From Pseudomonas sp. StFLB209 (GTDB taxonomy: Bacteria > Pseudomonadota > Gammaproteobacteria > Pseudomonadales > Pseudomonadaceae), in the NCBI RefSeq assembly GCF_000829415.1, contig NZ_AP014637.1:1624001-1688000 (forward strand): a stretch of 64,000 nucleotides of DNA, written 5' to 3'. The position numbers and the translations under genes are program-made. Below, one piece after another: positions 57,461 to 64,000 of the stretch. The stretch's first letter is position 1, and every line of letters begins with the position of its first letter. A model generated the notes under the pieces. It did no database searches, was not told the DNA's origin, and worked only from the letters and a program-made list of their open reading frames with translations.

Positions 57461-57957
57461 ATATGCGCCCACGCGCTGGCGGTCTGGAGCAGGGCTGCTA
57501 GAGTCACGAGTACCTATCACGACCCGGACAAGGAACGTCTGCTCATGACTGCTCCATGCCCCTGCGCATCAAATGCTGCCGGGCCGCTTTCGGCTACCCC
57601 TCAATTTCCGCAGCATGATTTCCTGACATTTTTTCATCTTGGACACATTGAAAGGATGGCCACGCGTAACTGTGCGCAGGGTCTAGGCCATGCCTAATTC
57701 TATGTTCATCTATCGATTGCTGCCTCTCATGTTGTTCATGGCATCGCCAGTGACTTGGGTGTTCCTCTGGTTGGTAGGTTACATCCGCCACCATCAGCTG
57801 AACCGCACGCATCTCGGCAACCGAGGCTCCGTTTCGTTGACGGGAGTGCTACTGGGGAGCGGTGTTGCTCAACAAATGCCAGGCACATATAGGTCATCAC
57901 AGTTTCCACCCCATAACTAGAACGTGTTTGCCAACCTGATTTTGGAGCGGTAGGTCA
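57461..57957. other. Gap upstream of eptA
   Basis: 497 bp. It contains the ATTTCCTGACATTTTT motif (57,618-57,633). A 76-codon frame at 57,690-57,920 has two hydrophobic stretches but no ribosome site or recognisable family, so it is not called. The likely eptA promoter lies here. Confidence 0.5.
57618..57633 (+). promoter_or_regulatory. Shared island motif, copy 2 (upstream of eptA)
   Basis: ATTTCCTGACATTTTT, one mismatch from the copy upstream of ugd (46,966-46,981). It lies ~325 bp before the eptA start, farther than for ugd. Candidate binding site of the two-component regulator just upstream. Confidence 0.4.
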
Positions 57958-59649
57958 ATGAACAAGGAAGTGGTAACTTCCCCCGCAGTGAGCGGGGAAA
58001 GGAAAGGCATCAACCCACTTGGGATCATTCTGCTGGTGGCGTTGTGGATGACCGTGGGGGTCAACGCGGCATTCTGGTCGAAGGTGTGGAGGGCCATCGA
58101 TGGTTTCAACAACGGCAACCCATTGTTCCTGATCAGCCTGCCGCTGTTCGTGCTGGCCTGGCACTTCGTTATCCTCTGGGTGCTTTGCTGGGGCCGCTTG
58201 CTGCGGCCGGTACTGGCACTACTGGTGTTGATAGCCTCGGCCGCCAGCTACTTCATATCCCGTTATGGCATTGTCATCGACGCGTCGATGATGACAAATA
58301 TGTTGCAAACCGACGTCGCCGAGGCCCGTGACCTGCTCAGTACTGGCATGCTGGTCTGGCTGCTGGCAACGGCAGCGCTGCCCATCGCGGTGCTTTACCG
58401 CCTGCCGTTGCATCGCCCACGCTGGCAGCGGCAGGCCTTGTGGCGCATAGGCAGCCTGACGGCGGTGCTGGTGATGGTAGGGGTCATCCTGGCGACCCAG
58501 TACCAGTCCTACGCTTCGCTGCTGCGCAATAACCGCGAAGTGCGCCTGATCCTTGTGCCGTCAAATGTGCTTGGCGCTGTGCACAGCTATGCCAAAGGCA
58601 GTCTGGCCAAGCCCAAGACTTTCACCCAGGTTGGCCTTGATGCGCACCAGCGAGCCGACACGAACGCCGATGGACGTCGCAAGCTGCTGGTGCTGGTTGT
58701 TGGCGAGACAGCCAGGGCGATGAACTTTTCACTCAACGGCTACGAACGGGAGACCAACCCCGAACTTGCACGCCGCAAGGTACTGAGCTTTCGCGATGTC
58801 AGTTCCTGTGGCACCTCTACGGCAGTGTCAGTACCCTGCATGTTTCAGGATCTGGGCCGCGAAGACTGGAAGGACCAGTACGGCGACCACCGTGAAGGCC
58901 TGCTCGATGTGCTGCAACGGGCCGGTGTCGACGTGCTGTGGCGCGACAACAACTCCGGTTGCAAGGGTGCCTGTGACCGAGTGCCTAGCCAGGACGTGTC
59001 TCACGCCAATCTCGTGGCGCTGTGTAGCACGGGTGAGTGCTTCGACGAAGTGCTGCTTTCCGGCCTGCAAAGCTACTTCGACCAGAGCGCAGGCAACACC
59101 GTGGTAGTGCTGCACATGAAAGGTAGCCATGGCCCTTCCTACTACAAGCGCTACCCCGCCGCTTTTGAACGCTTCACCCCGGTGTGCCGTGACAACCAAC
59201 TTGACCAGTGCGAGGACGAGGCAATCCGCAACGCCTACGACAACACCTTGCTATACACCGACCATGTGCTGGGCTTGGTGATCGATATGCTCAAGAGCAA
59301 CGTCAGTAGATTCGATACCGCAATGCTTTACGTTTCCGACCACGGCGAATCACTGGGCGAAAAGGGCGTATACCTACACGGCTTACCTTATGCTATGGCG
59401 CCAGTGGAGCAAACACAGGTGCCGATGGTGCTGTGGTTGTCTCAAGAGTTGGCAGAAAAACGGGGCATTTCCCAATCTTGTATGGCGAAGCGTACCGATG
59501 TGGCGTTATCTCACGACAATCTTTTCCATTCCGTCCTTGGCCTGATGGATGTACAAACCTCGGTCTATCGCGACAAGTTGGATCTATTCCAGCCTTGCCA
59601 GCCGGGCCGGCTGGCAAGTAATGAGACCGCTGACGTCCCGCATAGATAA
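57958..59649 (+). CDS. eptA: Phosphoethanolamine transferase, EptA type
   Basis: 563 aa. Five N-terminal helices (~20-40, 57-78, 82-100, 131-148, 166-182), then a periplasmic sulfatase-fold domain: zinc ligand Glu250 in VVGETARAMNFSLNGYERE, nucleophile Thr286 in SSCGTSTAVSVPCMF, and DHGESLGEKGVYLHGLPYA. Conserved cysteines of the EptA disulfides are present (NSGCKGACDRVP). Adds phosphoethanolamine to lipid A, lowering surface charge and raising polymyxin tolerance. Downstream of the two-component pair, as pmrAB-eptA elsewhere. Confidence 0.92.
   Translation: MNKEVVTSPAVSGERKGINPLGIILLVALWMTVGVNAAFWSKVWRAIDGFNNGNPLFLISLPLFVLAWHFVILWVLCWGRLLRPVLALLVLIASAASYFISRYGIVIDASMMTNMLQTDVAEARDLLSTGMLVWLLATAALPIAVLYRLPLHRPRWQRQALWRIGSLTAVLVMVGVILATQYQSYASLLRNNREVRLILVPSNVLGAVHSYAKGSLAKPKTFTQVGLDAHQRADTNADGRRKLLVLVVGETARAMNFSLNGYERETNPELARRKVLSFRDVSSCGTSTAVSVPCMFQDLGREDWKDQYGDHREGLLDVLQRAGVDVLWRDNNSGCKGACDRVPSQDVSHANLVALCSTGECFDEVLLSGLQSYFDQSAGNTVVVLHMKGSHGPSYYKRYPAAFERFTPVCRDNQLDQCEDEAIRNAYDNTLLYTDHVLGLVIDMLKSNVSRFDTAMLYVSDHGESLGEKGVYLHGLPYAMAPVEQTQVPMVLWLSQELAEKRGISQSCMAKRTDVALSHDNLFHSVLGLMDVQTSVYRDKLDLFQPCQPGRLASNETADVPHR
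59594..59618. terminator. GC-rich hairpin inside the eptA 3' end
   Basis: CTTGCCAGCC-GGGCC-GGCTGGCAAG, perfect 10-bp arms within the last codons of eptA. No T-run follows. It may protect the mRNA end or be a palindrome left by a rearrangement. Confidence 0.4.
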
Positions 59650-59737
59650 AGGGACCGGCTCTACCCATAGCAGTGTCGTAAGTGCGCACTACTAGACTGA
59701 ACTCATGGGTCAATACACAGACGGCATTCGCAATGCC

Positions 59738-60874
59738 TTACCAGCGGGAATTAACCACTTTCATTAGCCTCTCTGCCCAATCTCGCTGTACACCTAGCAC
59801 CTCACTCAAGGTTTTCCAGCTCACCTGCTCGCCACGACTGGCAAGATAAGCTGCTGCCTCAAGCACTTCCTGTTGAGTAGGCGAATAGACACGTTGATCA
59901 AGCCGAGAGACCGCCTCCTCAAGCCAAAAAGGAAGCAGATCGGGATATTCGGTAATTCTGCTGCGTGACAAGTGTGCAGCATGACAGCTGTCGATAAATC
60001 GGTCTGGCCACTCTTGGAGTAGCCAACATGCGCGTAGCAGCAGGATGAGCCTGCGTTCGGTGCGCAAGTATTCGAAATCCTGCTTGCATGCCGGCAACGC
60101 CGGAGTGCCGAGCTCACCGCAAAAAATGGTTTCGAACCGAGGCCCATACCTGCAATTGAGCAGTCTCAATATTGCTCTGAGCCCGGTAAAGAACGGGATG
60201 CTGCATGGACCTCCTATTCGTAGATACCTCCAGGGAAAAAGCTCTGGATGACTGATCAATGCGATTAGAAAATCCACCGAGTGATGGTCCGGCCACTCGG
60301 AGAACCTGGGCGTTGTCGCACCCAGATCGTAGAAGCACTGGTGACAATGCCGCAGATCTTCAGCATATGGATTCTTATGCCTACCAATCCCATGCCTATG
60401 GAACATCACCGGGGACTGACATTGAGGACAGACATCTTCCATGATGCAGGAGTGGATAGGGCAGATGACGGTTGAAGCAAGGCGCCACAACAGGCGGTAG
60501 TAGGGAGATGGGTCGGTTTGCATGCAGATGGGACAGTACTGCATTCCCGGACGCTTGCGATTGCGATGGTAAACCCCTAAGGCCAGCAACCAGCTCACGT
60601 CACCGTGCAGAGGCAGTTCCGAAAAAAAGGTGCCTTCGTACTGACGTAATGTCATGCGACGCAGCGTGGAGAACGGTTGCTGCGTTCGATGCCTGATCAA
60701 TTGAAGCAATTGATCAGATGGATGTCGATCAATGTCCTGTGTCCACAGAGGCCGCTTGTAGCCGAGCAGGCGGTTAAAGAACGTGTGTAAGGGAAAGCCG
60801 TTTGAGAAGGCCAGCCGCACCAACCAGGACGAAAGTATCTCGCCCTCCTTTGGCTGCGGATGGATTGGAAGCAT
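59738..60874 (-). CDS. tnsD: TnsD/TniQ-family target selector
   Basis: 378 aa. TniQ domain opens LPIHPQPKEGEILSSWLVRL; zinc-binding set Cys114/Cys117 (YCPICMQTDP), Cys138/His141 (VICPIHSC) and Cys149/Cys152 (CPQC). The C-terminal part carries a helix-turn-helix-like segment (SWKTLSEVLGVQRDWAERLM). TnsD/TniQ proteins bind the attachment site; by location this one should recognise comM. Its ATG directly follows the tnsC stop (TAGATG). Confidence 0.92.
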   Translation of the reverse strand: MLPIHPQPKEGEILSSWLVRLAFSNGFPLHTFFNRLLGYKRPLWTQDIDRHPSDQLLQLIRHRTQQPFSTLRRMTLRQYEGTFFSELPLHGDVSWLLALGVYHRNRKRPGMQYCPICMQTDPSPYYRLLWRLASTVICPIHSCIMEDVCPQCQSPVMFHRHGIGRHKNPYAEDLRHCHQCFYDLGATTPRFSEWPDHHSVDFLIALISHPELFPWRYLRIGGPCSIPFFTGLRAILRLLNCRYGPRFETIFCGELGTPALPACKQDFEYLRTERRLILLLRACWLLQEWPDRFIDSCHAAHLSRSRITEYPDLLPFWLEEAVSRLDQRVYSPTQQEVLEAAAYLASRGEQVSWKTLSEVLGVQRDWAERLMKVVNSRW

Positions 60875-61768
60875 CTAGATCTCCACGTTGATCAGCTTTC
60901 GTTGAGACGGCGACACATACCCACATTTGTTCAACACATCGACCGTGATTTGCTCTTGGCCACGGCTGATTGCGTATGCACTTGCCTTGTTCAAAAGCAG
61001 CGACAGCTCGCCAATGGTTCCCTCACACAAAGCTGCTAGCTTCATGGCTAGGACTGGTTCGACCAAGCCAGAGGCCTTTCGCAACGGAAGCACCTTTTCA
61101 AACGATGCGAGCAGTCGGTTGAGTTCAGGCCCGACTCTCCATTTGGGGAGAATTTCGGGCGTGAAGCGATTCTGAATCTGGGGATCAATGCCGACCGCAC
61201 TGATCAACGTTTCATCACCAACGCCGACCATGGATATCTGAAGCTCGTTGGAAAGATATTTGATGACGTTCAAGAACTCGCGCTGTGCAGGGGCTGTAGC
61301 AGCGAGCATGTTGTGCATCTCATCGATGATAAGAACCTTGAGCTGTACCTGCCTGAGTATCTCGACGACACGGGCTCGCTTGTCTGCAACAGTTCCGTTA
61401 GGAAGGCGCTTGAGCAGCGGGTGGAGAATCTCTGTATAGAAACCCGCCTCGGTAGGTTTCGGTGGTGTCTGGATCATTAGCACCGGCGCAATGATGCTCT
61501 CCCCCCCTGGATTGTCAGAGGGGAGATGCCGAGCTGCGAAGCGATTGACCAGCCCTGTTTTGCCGTTATTCGTCCGTCCGATGAGCAGCACGTTTGGCAT
61601 TCGTGTGACCCTCGGATGAGTGAACAACCACTCAAGCGTGGTATCGATCTCCTTCGCACGAGGGTATCCCAGCCATCGAGGTGATGTGAGCTGAAGTATT
61701 CGCTCTTCGTCACTCAGGTGCCGGCATTTCTCGGCGAGCGGCTCCACCAGGTGTTCGAAGTTACTCAT
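60875..61768 (-). CDS. tnsC: TnsC/TniB-family AAA+ regulator
   Basis: 297 aa. Walker A GRTNNGKT (64-71), Walker B KVLIIDEMHNML (~144-155), sensor VGDETLISAVG. TniB-like size, shorter than Tn7 TnsC. It links the target selector to the TnsA/TnsB transposase and gives target immunity. Begins 4 bp after the tnsB stop. Confidence 0.93.
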   Translation of the reverse strand: MSNFEHLVEPLAEKCRHLSDEERILQLTSPRWLGYPRAKEIDTTLEWLFTHPRVTRMPNVLLIGRTNNGKTGLVNRFAARHLPSDNPGGESIIAPVLMIQTPPKPTEAGFYTEILHPLLKRLPNGTVADKRARVVEILRQVQLKVLIIDEMHNMLAATAPAQREFLNVIKYLSNELQISMVGVGDETLISAVGIDPQIQNRFTPEILPKWRVGPELNRLLASFEKVLPLRKASGLVEPVLAMKLAALCEGTIGELSLLLNKASAYAISRGQEQITVDVLNKCGYVSPSQRKLINVEI

Positions 61769-61772
61769 GGCA

Positions 61773-63638
61773 TTAACCTACTTCGATTTCATCATAAGGC
61801 TCGACAACATCCGGGGCCTCAGTTGCCGAATCCACCGCCACTGATGGTTCAGGTGTGGTGTGAACGCCTTTCCAGCCATGGCGCCGTTCTGCCATACGCC
61901 GTTTACGCTTCTCAGAAGCCCGAGCATTACGCGCCAATCGGGTTTTCTCAATGGCATCACTCTCGACGGCACGCATGCGACGCACACCCTCGAAGATTGC
62001 AGCCTCATCAACCCTGGCACCTGGCGTTTCACGGATGCGCCGTGTCACTTCTCGCAGTTCCCAGACGCTTATCGCTGGGTGACTGGAGTTGAAGTAAGGG
62101 ACCGGGTGGTAAATCTGTTCATCAGGATCAAGAAAGTAAACGACACTGATATCACGAGGGTCCTGTACAAAAATGAATTTGCGTCCCTTCCCGTCGTCAC
62201 CATCTTCCGCGATCCGGGTACGCAGAATCGGCGCGTAATAGTGAATGCCATCAATTTTCGCGCCGTGCCGCTGGACGGTTCGTTGAAAGTAAGGCGTGAA
62301 ATCCAGCCTGAATTTCTCCTCATTTTCTATCGGCTCTGGCAAGCCCACACCCGGCCTGTCGTTGGTGCCGTGTACGCACTGGCTGTAATAGTTGATTGGC
62401 GATACGCCATTCAGTCCGGCATGTGCTTCGTTGTGGTAGACGTAGACAACGAAAATCGTAAACCACAACTCCAGCTCCTTCAGCGTCATACACGCTCTGC
62501 CTTCAGAGTCGTAATCAAGCTTGTCGAGCGTGTTGGAAAAGGTGGTGCCAGGCAGTTCGTGCCCCTTGGCCATGAACGTCCGAAATGCACGTTCAATGTG
62601 AGGGCCGTAGTTCGGCTGCTTTCTCGGCCTGTGCTCAAGAATGATCCCGTACTCGTTGCATCCACGGGTCAACGCATGGCCTTTGAACTCTTTCGCATTG
62701 TCGACGTGAATTTTCTGCATCAAACCGTAAATGGGCCACTCCGCCGGGATGTCTCGGGCCGCCAACCAGTAGCTTTTCTGCATGACTGCGTGAGCGATGC
62801 AGAGCGCTGCCGAGTTTGCGCCGACCGGGTCCAAGGAGAAGAAGAACCCGCCAATCATCCTGGTATGCACGTCGATACTCATGGTGAGGTTCGGACGCCC
62901 AATAGGAAGGCGATCAGCTTCATCGACGATGATCACGTCTACCGGTGTGTGGTCGATTTGTACCACTGAGTTCGGAACATCGGTCGCGGGAAACGCCCCT
63001 CTCAAAGGCCGGTACTTGTCCTTCGCAGACCGAGGTCCCAACCGTTTTTTGTGCCGCTCCCGTTCATCAATATCCCTGACACGCTGGTGAATCGTATTGA
63101 CGTGCGGCGGTTGTAGTCCGAGCTCTTCGCACTCGGTTTTGATGTCCTGGTGCAGCTTCTTGACCGTGGGCCGCTCAAGAACCAAGTAGGATTTCTGGAT
63201 CCATTTTTCAATGACTTCCTCCAGTTCCTGATCCAGACGGAACTGACCCTTGTCATTCCTGGCCGAACGTAGCAATGAAGAAACCAGCCCTGTTTCCTCA
63301 AACCGCTTAATCCATCTGTAGATCGTCGATACGCTTCTTCCTGACGAGGCGGCAGCGGCCTGTACGTCCTCCAGATTATTGCGACCATTGGCCAGCAGAG
63401 GCTGGATCAGCTTGTGGCGTTCAACAGCTGCTGTCCAATCACGGTCTTCAGCAAAAATGTGTTTCGCGCTGAGCGTAGAGTCGCGCCCTGGAGTAGATCG
63501 TAATTCTGTAGCGCGAACAATGTGCGTGGAATGATCCTCTGTAACTCGGATCACGGCTTCCAGCAGCCCTTTCAACTCCAAAACAATGCAGGCTTGGTTT
63601 TGCCAGTAGGCCAAACTGCCAATGCGGATCGTTGTCAT
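61773..63638 (-). CDS. tnsB: TnsB-family DDE transposase
   Basis: 621 aa. Helix-turn-helix region (ASSGRSVSTIYRWIKRF, ~98-114) and an rve/DDE core: Asp229 (VVQIDHTPVDV), Asp313 (KIHVDNAKEFKG), Glu349 (GPHIERAFRTF). A Mu-type beta-barrel follows, then a basic tail (ASEKRKRRMAERRHGWKG) and an acidic C-terminus that would contact TnsC. It cuts 3' ends and joins strands. ATGA overlap with tnsA. Confidence 0.95.
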   Translation of the reverse strand: MTTIRIGSLAYWQNQACIVLELKGLLEAVIRVTEDHSTHIVRATELRSTPGRDSTLSAKHIFAEDRDWTAAVERHKLIQPLLANGRNNLEDVQAAAASSGRSVSTIYRWIKRFEETGLVSSLLRSARNDKGQFRLDQELEEVIEKWIQKSYLVLERPTVKKLHQDIKTECEELGLQPPHVNTIHQRVRDIDERERHKKRLGPRSAKDKYRPLRGAFPATDVPNSVVQIDHTPVDVIIVDEADRLPIGRPNLTMSIDVHTRMIGGFFFSLDPVGANSAALCIAHAVMQKSYWLAARDIPAEWPIYGLMQKIHVDNAKEFKGHALTRGCNEYGIILEHRPRKQPNYGPHIERAFRTFMAKGHELPGTTFSNTLDKLDYDSEGRACMTLKELELWFTIFVVYVYHNEAHAGLNGVSPINYYSQCVHGTNDRPGVGLPEPIENEEKFRLDFTPYFQRTVQRHGAKIDGIHYYAPILRTRIAEDGDDGKGRKFIFVQDPRDISVVYFLDPDEQIYHPVPYFNSSHPAISVWELREVTRRIRETPGARVDEAAIFEGVRRMRAVESDAIEKTRLARNARASEKRKRRMAERRHGWKGVHTTPEPSVAVDSATEAPDVVEPYDEIEVG

Positions 63639-64000
63639 GATTGAGCCTCTTTCATAGGCCAGATTCGCGAGGTCATGGTCAGCTTCAGATCAAGGTCGCA
63701 GCCGATGTCGCCAGTGGCGAGCATGTGCCAAAGAGCTGGAATCAGAAGCGCCCGTCCTCGGGGGGCTGAAGACAACGCATGCAGAAGGAAGTCGGGGTCA
63801 GCCTCCCCCAAGTCCCAAAGCACATTGAGGATGTGGTCGCGCATGGCAGGATCAATCTTCCTGGCAATGTACGGCCATAAGAACTTCACATTCGCGAGAT
63901 AGACCGTCCGGATCTCAACCTCGGTGTAAACCCGGAATACCCAGCCCCGCTCCTTGCAATACGCCTTCGCTGCCCGGAACTTGGGCAAATAGGTGCGCCA
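63635..64000 (-). CDS. tnsA: TnsA endonuclease subunit, C-terminal part
   Basis: About 121 residues present; the start lies beyond the window. WRTYLPKFRAAKAYCKERGW then VFRVYTEVEIRT is the end of the TnsA catalytic domain, and the rest is the winged-helix C-terminal domain (NVLWDLGEADPDFLLHAL). TnsA cuts the 5' ends, allowing cut-and-paste movement with TnsB. Confidence 0.9.
   Translation of the reverse strand, partial: WRTYLPKFRAAKAYCKERGWVFRVYTEVEIRTVYLANVKFLWPYIARKIDPAMRDHILNVLWDLGEADPDFLLHALSSAPRGRALLIPALWHMLATGDIGCDLDLKLTMTSRIWPMKEAQS

Larger units (their letters stand above)
32970..64000. mobile_element. Tn7-like transposon inserted in comM (left end to window end)
   Basis: The left end starts TGTAAGTTCT at 32,970, right after the comM codons ending GGTGGCAG. 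The tnsA-B-C-D genes lie at the far right, reading leftward, the usual right-end layout of Tn7-like elements. A TnsE-like gene lies at the extreme left. Everything between is cargo, mostly lower in GC on the left and in the TcmP region. The right end, 5-bp target duplication (expected GGCAG) and comM 3' part are outside the window. At least 31 kb. Confidence 0.9.

Noticed and set aside
57690..57920. Short hydrophobic frame upstream of eptA
   Set aside because: No ribosome site, no family resemblance, and it lies in the likely promoter region.
32970..64000. CRISPR-associated Tn7-like (CAST) element or CRISPR array
   Set aside because: No repeat-spacer array and no cas gene is visible; a single full-length TnsD/TniQ with a comM insertion explains targeting.

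Overview
The window is chromosomal DNA of a Pseudomonas, most likely from the fluorescens/putida side of the genus. The evidence is the gene order hemD-hemC-algR-algZ / argH / cyaA / cyaY-lptM-lysA-dapF-DUF484-xerC / sutA / amtB-glnK, high-GC codon use in this part, and REP-type palindromes. Positions 1 to about 32,969 are ordinary core genome. They carry haem synthesis, the AlgZ/AlgR regulators, class I adenylate cyclase, the lysine/diaminopimelate cluster with xerC, the ammonium transporter with its PII protein, malate:quinone oxidoreductase, a secreted pectate lyase, and an 11-gene type II secretion locus (gspF-E-D-M-L-K-G on the minus strand, gspI on plus, gspC on minus, gspH-J on plus). 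The pectate lyase beside the secretion genes is its natural candidate substrate. A 140-bp MITE-like element sits between gspC and gspH.

At 32,970 the comM (yifB, Mg-chelatase-like) gene is cut in its AAA+ domain by the left end of a large Tn7-like transposon, which runs beyond the end of the window (more than 31 kb). Its transposition genes tnsA-tnsB-tnsC-tnsD(tniQ) lie at the far right (59,738-64,000, minus strand, tightly coupled). A TnsE-like gene lies alone at the extreme left end, followed by one unrecognised gene.

The cargo, left to right, is: (i) a BPSL0761-family small protein; (ii) an arsenic operon arsR-arsB-arsC-arsH ending in a truncated GNAT gene; (iii) a short graveyard of an AraC-like fragment, a subtilase C-terminus and an IS630-like fragment; (iv) an AT-rich three-gene cassette TcmP - DUF5131 (Gp37/Gp68, three-Cys motif) - TcmP, the best candidate here for an undescribed defence or modification system; (v) a large envelope-remodelling module. 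That module has an LtaS/sulfatase-type transferase, then ugd, UDP-glucuronate 4-epimerase, a polyprenyl-phosphate glycosyltransferase, a LAB_N membrane protein, an ArnT-like transferase and an SdiA-regulated-type protein in one coupled run. It continues with two paralogous COG4705-type membrane proteins, a small exported protein, an OmpR-type two-component pair and an EptA-type phosphoethanolamine transferase.

Read together, module (v) looks able to make UDP-galacturonic acid, load it on a lipid carrier and transfer it to lipid A or core, alongside phosphoethanolamine addition under its own two-component system. This would be a mobile surface-charge (cationic peptide/metal) resistance island. 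A near-identical 16-bp motif lies upstream of both ugd and eptA. All functions are assigned by reading motifs and recalled family features; no search was run.
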